Part shown: positions 1 to 12,213 of the stretch, one piece after another
Numbering within the stretch: the stretch's first letter is position 1
Layout of the letters: every line of letters begins with the position of its first letter
NCBI GenBank assembly: GCA_002104905.1
Contig: MCFE01000112.1
Span: forward strand, 1-64,000
DNA from: Basidiobolus meristosporus CBS 931.73
Lineage: Eukaryota > Basidiobolomycota > Basidiobolomycetes > Basidiobolales > Basidiobolaceae
Reading direction: 5' to 3'
Length of the DNA stretch: 64,000 nucleotides
Translations under genes and position numbers: made by a program
Notes under the pieces: model-generated
Told to the model about the DNA's origin: nothing
Database searches by the model: none
What the model saw: the letters and a program-made list of their open reading frames with translations, nothing else

Positions 1-213
1 GAATTATGGGCAGTGGTGATAGAACCATATAATACATACAGAGGCTGTCATTCCAGCGCATGTGTTTTATATGTTACAGGTTTCCTCAATAAAGTCCATA
101 ACAGAATGTATCTAATAATACTCACTTTATGCCCTCAGTTTAACCTTATTATATAGCCTCCCATGCTATATAGCGGCCTATGCAACTAACTTATTTCTCA
201 GCTATTTTTCAGC

Positions 214-711
214 ATGCGCTCTACTACCATAACAGTGATTCTAGGCCTTGCCGCTCTTCAAGTTGCCGTTGCTGCCCCAATCGGCTGTTCTTCTCCATGC
301 ACTCGCGAGTATAGAAGGGTACATTATCGCAGCTTACCATGTGCACAGTATGCGAGCGATTGCCACCAAAACGTTCGAGTTTTGCCTGTCGTTAAGACGA
401 CGAATGTCCAATCCCCGTTATTGCGCCAGGTTTTCACCACCGTGACCAGAAAGCACGATAACCTGAACATTGCTAACGCCAACAGCAACAAAGGCTTCAA
501 TGTCAAGTATCAAGCAGGGCCCAGTCTCGAACTGGAGGGTGGGGCCAACGCATTAGAATACGCCAAGCAAAAGGGAGCGGAACACTCGGAAGATAGTTCT
601 TTCTCTCCCTACGTTCTGATGCAGCCCACTCAAGATGTACAATACACGGCCCCTGTCGCAGAAATGCAATGCGTAGAAGATTGCCCAGAGCAAAATGTTC
701 AATACAATTAG
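214..711 (+). CDS. Family A secreted protein, diverged outlying copy (A1)
   Basis: Function unknown. The 165-residue protein begins with a hydrophobic signal-peptide-like segment (residues 1-20, ending AVAA), then a Cys/Arg-rich block (about 24-50) in the arrangement CxxxC...C...C, a central block with the family hallmark TVTRKHDNL, and one C-terminal CxxxC repeat. It lacks the second C-terminal repeat of the copies at 12-28 kb: a TAG stop sits where the next repeat begins, and the following bases still resemble that repeat. A TATATAG box lies at about 166-172, some 48 bp before the ATG, the same layout as the other A genes, which supports this start. An AATAAA at 774-779 is a likely poly(A) signal. 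No intron is needed. It is intact but clearly older than the tandem copies. Confidence 0.75.
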   Translation: MRSTTITVILGLAALQVAVAAPIGCSSPCTREYRRVHYRSLPCAQYASDCHQNVRVLPVVKTTNVQSPLLRQVFTTVTRKHDNLNIANANSNKGFNVKYQAGPSLELEGGANALEYAKQKGAEHSEDSSFSPYVLMQPTQDVQYTAPVAEMQCVEDCPEQNVQYN

Positions 712-1090
712 TGCGGCGACAATGCTTCAAATGTAGGTAGCCATCACCACACTATTACTGAAAATCTCCAATCAATAAAATTGAAATGACATTCTTATAT
801 TTATTGTTACTTGTGGTTATCATTAACTGGGTCTCCAGTGCTTTTTACTTGCACACACCTGTATCATTATCAGAACTGCGGGCATTAATATTAGATATTC
901 ACTTACGTACTAACATACTCACCCTCAGTCTTTAGTGATGCTGCCCTCCACCGAAAAGTTTGATATTAGAGAGAATGTCTGGCAGGGTTACCGGATTGAC
1001 TTCGATTCGAGATTGACAGACTGCCCAGTGACTGTTAGCATTGTAATAATTCCTCTTATCATTTTTGTGCAAGCTAAGAGTAAAATAGAT
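712..1090. other. Intergenic, no gene seen
   Basis: The stretch holds the probable poly(A) signal of the preceding gene near 774 and eroded repeat-unit DNA. I see no open frame or RNA gene before the tRNA. Confidence 0.5.
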
Positions 1091-1171
1091 GATGAGGGTG
1101 GGGTTCGAACCCACGCCTCCGAAGAGACTGCGACCTGAACGCAGCGCCTTAGACCACTCGGCCACCTCACC
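1091..1171 (-). tRNA. tRNA-Leu (anticodon CAG)
   Basis: Read on the minus strand this gives a complete 81-nt cloverleaf: acceptor GGTGAGG pairing with CCTCATC (one G-U pair), D arm with GAGTGGTCTAA, anticodon stem CTGCG/CGCAG around loop TTCAGGT (anticodon CAG), a 13-nt variable arm with a small CTC/GAG stem typical of a class II tRNA, and T arm GTGGG-TTCGAAC-CCCAC. A run of four T follows within about 10 nt on the minus strand, fitting a Pol III terminator. There is no intron. It lies between two decayed repeat units of the secreted-protein array. Confidence 0.96.
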
Positions 1172-1797
1172 AGCTTGTACTTGGACCTTACGAAAGAGTT
1201 TGAAAGGAAATATTCTTGAAGTACTACAATCACTCGAAGCAAGCATCATAAAGTATCTTTACCTACTGTTTTGTCGTTACCCATCAGTGTCTTTTCATAA
1301 CGAAGATATGGCAATTGAATTTACGATCAATAAATACAAAATCCCGGGTTTGGCAGACTAAATTAAACTGAAATTCAATGGATGCCTCAAAGACGAAGTA
1401 CATAGATCTTTTCCTATGGAATGGTCAATAAACCAGTTGTAAACGGAGCAATTGTCTAGATGATACTGAGTAGTGAGTAATGGTCGTTCAAGACACTGCT
1501 GTTATCGATGCACAGATGTAAGAGATATGGCTTAGTGATGAATCCAATCCAAGAAAAGTGCTACTTTATACCGGATGAACTAGACTGTTTAAATCATCCC
1601 TGGGTTCTTCCCAAGCGTGATTAATATTCAAGCTGCATGTTGTGTGACTTACAAACCAAGAAGGTATAATAACGAATATAAAGGCCGTAGAGGAGTGTCT
1701 ACAGCCAGCAAATTTGTTTAGTTGGCTAATGTGCATATTAAACGACTACTAGAGGCAAATGTGAATATCAATCATCATTAAACAGCTACTATGAGTG
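1172..1797. other. Intergenic, no gene seen
   Basis: No convincing coding frame on either strand. The last part resembles the non-coding part of an old array unit leading into a family B remnant. Confidence 0.4.
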
Positions 1798-1882
1798 GGA
1801 TTATCATCACTCAGCCAGCATGAAGTATAAGAGATCTGCTCGTCGCCACTTCAAAGATACTAGGATTAGCAATAGAAAATAA
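1798..1882 (+). pseudogene. Family B relic, C-terminal end only
   Basis: The frame reads IIITQPA and then, after a TGA, KYKRSARRHFK...NRK and a stop, matching the basic tail of the intact B proteins (ITQPAARSYGG...KKYKRSAHKYFKIRY). The stop TAA overlaps an AATAAA-like signal as in intact B genes. It is followed about 250 bp later by an A copy on the same strand, so the B-then-A order of the main array is kept in this old unit. Confidence 0.6.
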
Positions 1883-2130
1883 AGACGAAATATAAGGTTT
1901 GGTCACGGCGAGTTCCATCAAATAATAGAAGAAAATTAAAAAAATATGAAACTATGGACATGTGTTAGGAGAATGCAAAATACGGATGACACTCAAACAG
2001 CATTGTAATAGTGTGAGTAATGACCTGATTGGTCAACGAATGGCGAGATACGAAATATATAATAGCATTTTGGCCAGCTAAACCATATCATATACTATAT
2101 AACAGCCCACAAATACGTTATCCACTCCAC

Positions 2131-2620
2131 ATGCGCTTTATTACCGTGGCAGTAATTCTAGGCCATGCCACCATTCAAGATACCGTTGATGCCCCAATCG
2201 GCTGTCATACTCCATGCACTCGCGAGTATAGAGGGGTTCATTATCGCAGCTTACCATGTGCACAGTATACGAACGATTGCTACCAAAACGTTCGAGTTTT
2301 GCCTGTCGTTAAGACGTCGAATGTCCAATCCCCGTTATTGCTTCAGGTTTCCAGCACGGTGACCAGAAAGCACGATAGCCTGAACATCGTTAATGCCAGC
2401 AGCAATAAAGGCTTCAACGTCAAGTATCAAGTAAGACCCAGTCTCGACCTGGAGGGTGGGGCCAACGCGCTGGAATACGCCAAGCAAAAGGAAGCGAAAA
2501 CCCAGATAATAGCTCTTCATATCTCTACGTTCTGACGCAGTCCACCCAAGTTGTACAATACACAACCCCTCGGCAGAGGCAGAACAACACGTTCAATACA
2601 ATTGGTGTGCTGACAGTTCC
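2131..2620 (+). pseudogene. Family A pseudogene (A2), frameshifted
   Basis: The frame opens with MRFITVAVILG and follows the family through the Cys-rich block and TVTRKHDSLN. A longer open frame begins at 2029, but 2131 is preferred because it aligns with the family start. After EYAKQK a small indel near 2490-2500 shifts the frame, so translation stops at 2535. In another frame the sequence continues to match A1 (tyrosine/proline-rich stretch, then bases ending in CAATACAATT) to about 2620. One conserved Cys region and the signal peptide are also altered (DTVDAP instead of AVAAP). Probably a dead copy. Confidence 0.7.
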
Positions 2621-3007
2621 CCCCAACAGATAAATCAACCTAAACTGAGGATATTGCGTAGGCAAAACAAATAAACATTCTTTGCACGACTACTCTACTC
2701 TCACAGTCTCATTGACTATCAATCCGTCGCAGATACAGTGTACTGGTCCAAAAAAATCGACAGACACAAAAGGCATAAGGGCACTCCGCATTTGGTTGGT
2801 GGCAGGATGAACTAACGATAGAGAAGTCCAAACAGCGTTGTGTATCAACAACCGCATTTGAAGATACTCTTGGATGTCAGTAAGCTCTTGTGAGCGCCAT
2901 GTTCAATGTTTACATACTTATTCCATCGAACTTTAAAATAAATGTATCGATTTTGGGAGTTGAATTGCCGTTTAAGTCAACATACCATTGTCTTATTAGT
3001 GAGACGC

Positions 3008-3096
3008 AAAACGACTCGTACTACGATTTCTCAAGCAAGGGCTTGAAGCGTGCACACAGGAATGGCACTGTTCTTACGTAGTTGGTTATTTCATTG
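3008..3096. promoter_or_regulatory. Conserved non-coding module, oldest copy
   Basis: Diverged copy of a block found seven times in the window. The inverted repeat TCAAGC-n4-GCTTGA is kept exactly (3031-3046) although its 4-nt loop differs (AAGG rather than TATG), and TTACGTAG is kept. The TGACTCAT site has decayed to CGACTCGT. It lies in an outlying unit without an adjacent intact B or C gene. Confidence 0.5.
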
Positions 3097-3483
3097 TCAA
3101 TTACTCTAGTCCGGAGTAGTATATATAATACTGTTATTTTCGTCGATTTCAATATTATGGGATTAGGCAACGAAATGAGTGAAAATTTCTAACGAATTTT
3201 TTCCTATAAATAAAGAGCATCTTCTTTACAGGATTATGTATATAGTACATTCCCAGTACGCTCATTCTGACAGCTTGCTGTTATCCAACTATCATTCAAA
3301 ATATCAATTTATATTGCTACAAAATCACATTGAAAAGAAAAATGCTTAAAATTTTGTTTGCAAAATGACATACTTGTTTGATTACGATTACAGTTTTCTG
3401 ATCTTTAAAATCAAAATTCATAACTGAATGTTTAAGCGGACACACAACTTTGCATAAAAATCGGAAAAGAGTAAGTCGATAGT
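3097..3483. other. Intergenic, no gene seen
   Basis: AT-rich sequence with no convincing frame, RNA gene or repeat that I can identify. Confidence 0.4.
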
Positions 3484-3540
3484 ATCACTTTGTTGTAGCG
3501 CCTACTGATGACCATCCAGTCAGACTTGCCAACCTCTGAC
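3484..3540 (+). repeat. Short fragment shared with the LINE relic at 41.3 kb
   Basis: About 50 bases here (CTACTGATG.CCATCCA.TCAGACTTGCC and neighbours) match 41283-41340, the 5' part of the decayed LINE. Further LINE-like protein similarity is too weak to follow. Confidence 0.4.
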
Positions 3541-6500
3541 TGCTCCAGTGCACTTGGTTTTAATTGCTCTGTTGCCAGCCTCACGCGTTCCCCAAGTCTG
3601 TAATAACCTTGCCATCTCGCAATTACTTGAAGATGCCCATGTCAACACTAGGCTCTAAAAAACATGGATAGAAATCATCAGCAGGGACCCACTACTCAAG
3701 CCTTCACCCAACCAGTTCTCCAGAAGCTTGAGCTACAGATTGACGCCACTCTACCCAACTGTTAACTTATTCGAAAATCAAAATGAAGGGGCTAAGAGTT
3801 ATTTATTGCAATGCTTTAATATGTATTATCAACGCTTTAAGCTTCCTTTGCTGTTCCTCCCTACGGATTCTCGTATATTGCACAAGAATATGTAAAACAT
3901 TTGATGTTGTAGTACGCACTGGGCGGGTTACTGTATTGATATATGGACCAAGTAGATCCATACCACACCCACATACCTCAGGAATGACTGTATGGTGACA
4001 CTCCTGCATACGCAAGCCTTTCATAATAATTTTGGTCAATAATTATCTGTGCCGGGGCATAGGTTCAGTGGGGGGGGGGTAAAAAGAGGCATTGTAATTA
4101 TCAACTAGCTCAATTCCCTAGTACTACAGACACTATTTCAATGTCATTTCCGGGTGAAGTCCTCACTCCGGTCCAAACGCCTACGTGTTCTCTTTAAAAT
4201 ATGCCTTTCTTTGCTGTATACCACAATCCCATCTCAATAACTATGGTCAATGGGTAGGCAGATGCTCCAAAGAAAATGCGCAATCCGGAAGAAAAGTGTT
4301 TGACACCGTTATTCTGGAGATTACCAACTCAATTTTCTATAGCTCATCTTATGACGCAGTAGCGCAGAAGATCTACGCAATGATTCATCAGAAAGTGTGG
4401 AGTTTGCCTAGCATATGAACGCAGACACTGAAATATTGAGGATGCGTAGTGTTACCGTACATCTATTTCTCATCTAACAAGACTTCATGGAAATGAATGA
4501 ACAAACCTGCAGTGTTAGATGTACTGGCATTGCTTTCAGTTTTCTTCCTACTGTTGCAGTGACTGCATCCTCAATCTGGGTCTATCATCTCAGCTTGCCA
4601 CTGCACCTACAATGCCAATACTTAGCCCACAGCTGATGCAACACTTTGGAGACTCAAACAACCTGAAAGTTCGAGCTTTGAAATATAGACTGATGGCCTG
4701 ATTGAATAACTGATGTGCTTTGACTAGGATAATGACTATAATTCTGACAATGATGAGCACTTGTCAATCCATAGAATGGAGAAGCCCTATTAACCAGACA
4801 GCTGTGCCCAGTGCTGCTATCACAGCACTTCATACTGCTTAGTTGGTTTGGGCACCTGAGGAATACAAAGTGAAACATTGGTAGCTTACATTGCTCACTC
4901 CTCCAGTACTCAGTTGTGCAGCCTTGAATGACAGCATCTATATGGCCAATAGGATGACTTATTCTACTTCAGGCAAGGCAAAAATGGCAAAACCAGCACT
5001 ATTCAAAAGTCTAGGAATTAAACTAAGCAACAGACTTGAGATGTCCAAGGTGTAGTGACACAACTTGCAAAGTAAAAGCAACTGCTTGTAGGCTGAAGAA
5101 GTATTTAGGCTCTTGTGAGGACACAAATAGCTGAACATAAGTAAATTTGATGAAAATAAGAGTGGTTGTGCATATTATAGAGTATAATGTTTCAAGAGTC
5201 TTATAGTAGAAGTGAATGGGAGAACAAGTAGAATTTGCGGTCTGCTCCTGATCATTCATCAAACATAAGAGTATTATCTATACTTCAGCATGGTCTTAAC
5301 AATGCAAACATGAAGAATACAATTATGATGGTTCCATGAACATGTGTGCAAAGTTTGGGGCTGTTATGACAACTCTCAGATATTTCACGTCTTAGGTATC
5401 TGGTACTTGTGCTGGGTGACTCTATACAAGGTCAATGGCAAGAGCTCTCAAAGATATGTAAGGCATAACCTAGGTGTGCAGAAAGCATGGATGTTACATT
5501 GCTATGAGATATATCAGACCTAGAACTCATGTGATAATCAGATGGTATTCTGCCAATATTCCAATGATATTTTGCTGGCATTGTGCTGGTGTTTTTCCTC
5601 TAGGTTTCTAGCTGCAACTTTAGGGGCAAGTAGAGAGTAGTTGATGATCAGATGTGGTATTAATTCCAGTTGGTCTTGTCTCCACCTGAAAAGTATGTCT
5701 GCCAAATAGCTAGTACCTTTTATGTACCTTACATGGTGATAGCTGTAAGCTTAGTGAGACTTGGAGCTCAACTGATATGCTACAGTATGCAATGGTTCTT
5801 CCTCTCAAAGTATGAAAACTATAAGAAAAATGAGAAGGATGCAAAAAGCATCAACAACAGTATACATTATCCAACTAAGCTCTCTGGCAGCTATTTCTCA
5901 TTGTGAACAAACTACTGTACTGAAGTTCAAGAGCAGCACCAAATGGGCTTACAGTAAGTGCCTATGCTAGTCAACAGACCCCTATTTGTATACACTTACT
6001 GCCAAGAAGGTCACCCTATATACCTGAAAAGTGACAAGTGACATCAGCAATGCAAGCACAATAGGGTGATGATAGCTGCATATCAGTGAATAACAACAGC
6101 AAAGTAGTGCTCCCTTTGCTGTAGCTGTACTTTGTTCCCTCTGATCAGCAAGTGATGCATACAGCTGGGCCAAAAATATGTAAAGTGCATGCAGGTATTA
6201 CCACACATAGTTAGGTACCCTATATAGTGCTGACTGCTATGCATCAACATTTAAACTTTGCCAATTTTACTCCATTAGATAATCTAGTACCCCAAGCAAC
6301 TTTCCTTAACCCAAGCATAACTAATCCCTGTTATGGTTTATTTTATTACTTCTCAGAATCTATTTTTAGCTGTCACAAATGATCAACTTTCATGTGGTCA
6401 TTATGTCCTCAACTGATATACCAAGCCTTTGCAATTGATTAGCCATCTGAGATCTATCCAACCACTTAGCAGTTACCAAGACATCAGCTGATCAATGATG

Positions 6501-9500
6501 CAATTTTCCTTTATCTTATGCACCTATCAACATCCAAACTGGTTTCAATTAGTCTAGTCTCTTGGCACATACTAACTCAACTTGATCAGAAAAATAGTAG
6601 CCAAGCTTACTGGACCTTTTGGTTTAGTGTGTGTCTCAACCAAATTTAGATTGTGTCTCAGCAAAATCAAGAATTCAACAATTCTGATCTAGTTACTATC
6701 CAAGCCTAGCATATCTAGCACTCCCAAGAACACCAAGACTAGCCTGCATAGCAAACCAACTATGTTGCCTTTATAGCCAAACCCAGCAACATACAAGACC
6801 AATATTAGACCAGAACCTCTCTGCTAATATTTCCTCCACTCTCTGACAACTCTAAGATTCTGCACTTAGTTGTCACTTAGGTTCAGTTAAACCATTCAAG
6901 AGTCTTATTATACCTTTCTCTTAAATGCAACACTGTCTTACTTTGTCTGCAGAGTTGTTTGATCTTGCACTACCTTATTGTAGGCTACCTATAATGCAAT
7001 ATTATTATATTGTGTTTATATCCTTTGATGTTATTTATGGACAAGAACTGTTGAAAGAAGGACATGCAATAGTGCACTAAAGGCATGCACATATTCAGCT
7101 GCTCAATGTCATTCATATATTACATTCCTGTGGCAATAATGCCAAGAAATCTTGCAGTTTCTATCATGTGTGCATTTCCATGGATAGCATCAGCTCTGAA
7201 GTCGTAGGTGCACATTTATGTTATGACCAGGCTAAAAAAAGAGCTCCTGATGCACCTTTGGTAGCTATCCTTCAGTTGAAGATCAGTTTTGTGCACACTG
7301 ATGGTATTCTGGGCATAAATACTACATCTTTGCAATACAGGTATTGGAGCACTTAGCTTATAATCTTTATACCTCTGATATGGCATATATCTGTGAGTAT
7401 ATAGGTGTTTTGGAGTCAATGATGTGACCACAAAGTAGGTTACTATGGTTCTGTGCTGAGAGAACATCTCTAGATGACATTATGTCTTTAGTGATATACT
7501 TGACTGCTAGATTGTATTCAACTAATCTTTGTGACAAGGAAAGTTAAAGACCTGCTGATAAAGCTGCTTTTGTTGCTTTTAACAGGTGCACACTTGTATC
7601 CTTGGGTATTTTCAGTGGCTGTCCCTTGAGTTGAAGCTCAGATACTGAGGTACCAAAGGGAGTTCTGGCCAAACATGCTCTATGCAATTGCTATAAATGT
7701 CAGAGCAGTAAATACTTCTATTACTTATTAGTAGCTACAGAGTATTTCAGTGAAGATAGATCTGTGATGTTAAAGTCCATTATTACCCACAAAGCACTTA
7801 ACTCTTTTGGAGGAGCTAGATACATATTTATTTCACTGGCCATCTAAAGCTACTTTACTCTGAGTTCACTGGAAGCATTGGGTGTCATATGTTGACAGTG
7901 TAGGAGAAAGTGCCCAGAAGCTGCCAACCAATGGCAGTTTGATGCATCTACTGATTTTATGTAAGGAGCTTTCAACAAGACCTGGGAGGTTTTGCTGCAA
8001 GCATAAGGATGCAGATATAGATCTTGGATGTATGGTTTCTCTGCTTTTTACTTGATGCTTAGAGAGCATAGATGTTTGTTCACCTAGAGTCTCCTAAGGT
8101 GTGGATATGTAAGGAGATAGGAAGAAGAACAATTTAAAGGTTCTGCCACATTCAAGTCCCATGAGAAATACATCATTCAAGTATATCTGCAATCCAAAGA
8201 GTGACTGATGAAGGAACATCAAGTACAGTGGACAAGAAGCAAGCAAATATCCCATTTGCATTAAGAAGCACAACATCCTCAGTAAATGTGTAGTAAGTCA
8301 AATTAGGCAAGGCCTGGCTTGGCACAGCAACCAAGTATTACTTCCAAAGACAACCATATTAAAGTATGCCAGGTAACTCTTGCATGCCAGCCAACTTGAA
8401 TACCTTTTGAAAAGCAATTTACACAAAAAGAAATGGGATTACAGGTGACCAGAATGGAGTAGGGAAAGGAAGTCTATTAGCCAGGAGTCTGGGAGTATTT
8501 TGAGATATTAAGCAGATACTCTTTGCCAAGTGATGGCAGCTAGATGTACATTTGTAAAAGGCAGATTTTACCAGCAATGCAAGGCATACAGTAAGTTTAC
8601 AAGTATTACACTGAGAAGACTGGGAGCATACTGCACTCTGTGACACAGTATGGCACTATAAAGCTGCAATCACTCAGTTGTACTGTACATGAGCAGGAAT
8701 TCTTTGCAGTGGTGCTGATGTATTCAAGGTTGGACTATAATTTGTTTATTCACTCATCTTAGTGGTCCATAACCATCCCTTGTGATGGATGTCTACTTGT
8801 ATGGATACATTGAGCATTAACTAGAACCTTGATTATTTGGTCTAGCTAACTATTCTCTCATAACTTCTCTGCTGCCAGTATCATTAATTCTGAATACGGT
8901 TCTTTGCCCATTTCTTTATGAATACCACAATGCAGCTACTGCTTGGGTAGTGCCCTTGCTGATACCTGATGTTTTCCTGCTTTGTACTCATGGCTCCCTG
9001 GCTGACTATCAGCATGCTCTTGAGAGGTCTATTGCCTTTTGGTTTAATGTCCCTGCCATTTAGTGACTGAGAGTTTATAGCATTGCTAATATATTCCCTT
9101 AGTGTATCAGTTATAAACTGACATTCACCTACTTGCCTGGCTCCTGAATACTGCATGGAGAGCAGGTCATGTGTAAATCACCTGGCTTTGGGTCCTGATC
9201 ATCTAGGAGCACCCTGGCTGCAAGACAGTGACATGGCAGATATTTGATGGCATCTTATATATTGGTACACTCAAGTTCAAAATATTCAGCAGCTTCTTAT
9301 GTCACTGTTATCTTCAAGTTGGGGTCTTGATGTATGCTTCATTGCCTCATGCCCCCTTGCTGTGATAAACACTTCTACAAGCTTAGTTTATGGCCACATT
9401 GTCTCACCCAAAAGAATATGCAATTCACATGCATTGCCAGATAAAAAAAAGCATCACAGTACCACTTGTGATTCTTCCTTGCAGCAAAAGTACTGTGATG

Positions 9501-10127
9501 TCTACTAGGGATGGTATTTGCTCAAAGGTTTTGGTTGAGGGAGATATTTGTTTTGAGTATATTGCAAATTATTGCACCATTGAAAGGCTTGAAGGCTTTT
9601 AGTCAGGCAACAAGATGTCATGGGTGCTTCAACATATAGGGGTAGCAACTCAGAGTAATGGGTTGTGTGAGCCTCATGTCCAGATATCTATCTGGAAAGA
9701 GCTTTGGTTTTAGATTGTCAACCTCCAAGAACTTCAAGTCAAGGCTTGTTTCTGCAAGGCCCTGAATTCAGGTCTCAGATGATTAGAGCATCAGGCCTTG
9801 ATTTTAGTCTGACAGAGCCACAAATAGAGGTTTGGCCATTATAAGCCCAATGTCAAGGCTTTTTCTAATGTAATCAGTGAGCTGCAGTACTAGATAGATT
9901 AGTGCCTCAAGTTGAGACACCTAAAGAGTGGAATGTTAGATTAAGAGCTTTTGCAAATACAAACACCAAGCTAAGGCTCTCATTGGACAGACACCTCCAA
10001 TCACTCCTTTTGCAAGTAAAAGCCTCACATTCACTGAGGGCCTGGATGTGAGCCTGAAGTTAGATTTCAGCATAAAAGATTCTCCATTGGTGTTTTTTAG
10101 TCACTGAGGCTTGTGCTTGCAGACTAT
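3541..10127. other. Long CG-poor non-coding block, probably decayed repeats
   Basis: No frame of credible length is present on either strand. From about 4.4 kb on, CG dinucleotides are nearly absent: I count one CG in 4561-5040. In contrast CG is common in the gene array on the right. This is the signature of DNA that was cytosine-methylated and deaminated, as transposons often are. Around 8690 a plus-strand frame reads HEQEFFAVV, which resembles the E-A-L/F-A-V-V stretch of Gypsy RNase H, but stops are frequent and I do not claim an element. A run of ten G lies at 4070-4079. The block ends where a family A fragment begins. Confidence 0.45.
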
Positions 10128-10244
10128 AGGCATATTGATGGATGCTCTGACCAAGATACACAGTACACAGAGCCCATGGAAGATACCCTGTATGGCAATG
10201 AGTGTGCTAAACAAAATGAGCACTACATTGAGTCTGTGGAATGA
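10128..10244 (+). pseudogene. Family A relic, C-terminal repeats only
   Basis: The frame reads DGCSDQDTQYTEPMED and a second, eroded repeat before a TGA at 10242-10244. It matches residues about 155-190 of the intact A proteins. It marks the left edge of the main array. Confidence 0.65.
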
Positions 10245-10616
10245 ACTTAAAGCTGTTAGATTTGCGTTGATTAAATATTACTTGCTTAATATGTAGTAGC
10301 AGAAGTATGATCCATGCCAGCACAAGAACAAGAGTAAGGTTAGAGCAGAATAAAGCAGTCCCGCAATATCAGCCACTAGTACCTTTCTGAGTAGCCAAAA
10401 TGGATAAGTCAGCTGGCGCAGATAGTTGATACAATATCTAGTCGAGTTCCTGAGAGCTGTAAAACGATGGACTCCAGTATTTTGGCATATATGGCATTGT
10501 GCGGAGACTGCTCTACTTGCTAATTGCTTACATGAATAGGAGTAGTAATGACTACATGATCCATTAGCCTATTTATTGTGGTGGGATCACAATAGTATTA
10601 AGCCTATTCATATCAT

Positions 10617-10885
10617 TAGCTGTCTCTGTATCTACGTCTACGGTAACATGATGTCTGATCGTCATCTTCACTCGAGTCTTGGTTTTCATCCTTGTCGGGA
10701 GTAAATGATTGCACATATGTCAACGTAGATGGTTGGAAAGTGCCTGAGCATTCTGTGCGGAGTTAGTTTAAACATTGTCCAACAAGGGATGGGGACTCTA
10801 GCTGGCATCGATGGTTCAGTCTCATGGTCTACTTATTGGTTGTCATGTGTAGCTATGGGTGTTGCAAAATACACACCGAATAGGA
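10617..10885 (-). pseudogene. Family C pseudogene, left edge of array
   Basis: On the minus strand the sequence matches the C genes from the signal-peptide region (CGGTGT.TTTTGCAACACC) to the basic tail and stop, but it is shortened, lacks the DQTLYQP coding segment, and frames are broken. A plus-strand frame overlapping it is a shadow. Confidence 0.6.
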
Positions 10886-11091
10886 TGAAGTGCTGTGAGC
10901 ATGAAGGTTTTGACAGAAGTATTCTTATTGCTTGTTCTACGCTGTTTCTTCCTGATATCAGTTGGTGTAATGTGTTGGATAGCCTACAGAGATAGCGATT
11001 TTGTGATGGGATTTATTATGACATCAACAAAAATAAATAAACAATCCTCTTCAATTTTGATCTTGCTTTACCACCTTGGAAGGGACAAACT

Positions 11092-11180
11092 AAAATGACT
11101 CATACTACGCCTTTTCAAGCTATGGCTTGAGGTGAGAACACAGGAATGGCTTCGGTCTTACGTAGTTCTTGATTTCATAG
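11092..11180. promoter_or_regulatory. Conserved non-coding module, copy 2
   Basis: Contains TGACTCAT (11096-11103, the core of an AP-1/Gcn4-type bZIP site), the inverted repeat TCAAGC-TATG-GCTTGA (11115-11130) and TTACGTAG (11158-11165). It lies between the minus-strand C pseudogene and the plus-strand B pseudogene of the first unit. A role is inferred only from conservation. Confidence 0.5.
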
Positions 11181-11490
11181 TTTTAGAATGCTAAGCTAAT
11201 CTGGTTATATAGCAACCTGTAGCAATCTTTGTGAGTGTTTTGGGATATCTTCACCAGCCATCAGTCGATAGTATACTGAGCCAGATTTACGATGCATTGC
11301 ATCAACTACCTTAGGTAGGTTTAGCAAAAATGCAACTCTCCATCACTTCATATATCGCCTCTACCCAATTGACCTCTATTGCACCAGATAAATCTTCAAG
11401 TCGGAACATTAACCGAGGGTTGTGTTGATTTGAAATTATAGAGTCATAAGAGTAGTGATAGCCAAGGGTATCAATGTGTATTCATCATAA

Positions 11491-11869
11491 GATTATCACA
11501 ACTATATGGATGTGAATGAGGGCAAAGATGAAGGCGAAGGTGAGGACTCGATAGATGACACTTCAACTCAGCCAGAGTCATCCTACAACATGACAAACTG
11601 CAATATAGCCGATATGCAGCCAAGACAGGCCTTGTTGGACAGAGTGAACGCTCACTCATCCAGTGATGCTGATGCCCTGTCGAACTCTAATCAGTTTGAC
11701 CAAGCGCAGGTTGTCGACCAAACCCTCTATCAGCCTAAGCAGCAACAGCCCCTAGATCATCATCACCCAGCCAACCGCCCGTAGCCATGTTGGACGCCAG
11801 AAGTACAAGAGATCTGCGCATAAGTACTTCAAGATCAGATATTTCAGTGGGAATCGATACATTGAATAA
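11491..11869 (+). pseudogene. Family B pseudogene (B1), 5' truncated and frameshifted
   Basis: The signal peptide and first roughly 55 residues are missing. The frame begins in the acidic block (MDVNEGKDEGEGED) and follows B through the shared core (DQTLYQPKQQQP). One extra base near 11750 then shifts the frame and gives a stop at 11784. The basic tail (KYKRSAHKYFKIRYFSGNRYIE) is still present in the original frame to 11869, with the stop overlapping AATAAA. An intact A gene follows 345 bp downstream. Confidence 0.75.
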
Positions 11870-12213
11870 ATAAACATTTCATTTGGTCACCCTATATTAA
11901 TATGAAACATCATCAGCCGTGGTTCGTGAATTACCACACTACTGCTGAAATATCAAAAGCATATGCGTATATATTAGGGTATATATTGGTGTATTTATCA
12001 GTGTATTTATCGTGTTGTTACCCAATCAAGTACGCGATATCAATGCGATTGAGCCGATGATGACAGAGCGAATGCTAATTTTCAATCTGATAAAGTGCGA
12101 GTTCATCAAAGTTAACTAACTATTGCTACCATCAACGTTGTAACCATGTTATAATGGTTCCCATGCTATATATTCCCGAGTGTACTTGGCAATGAACTCA
12201 GCAGTTCTCAAAG

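Noticed and set aside
4185-4418. 77-codon frame in the CG-poor block
   Set aside because: No second copy, motif or promoter, and it lies in decayed DNA. Chance is sufficient.
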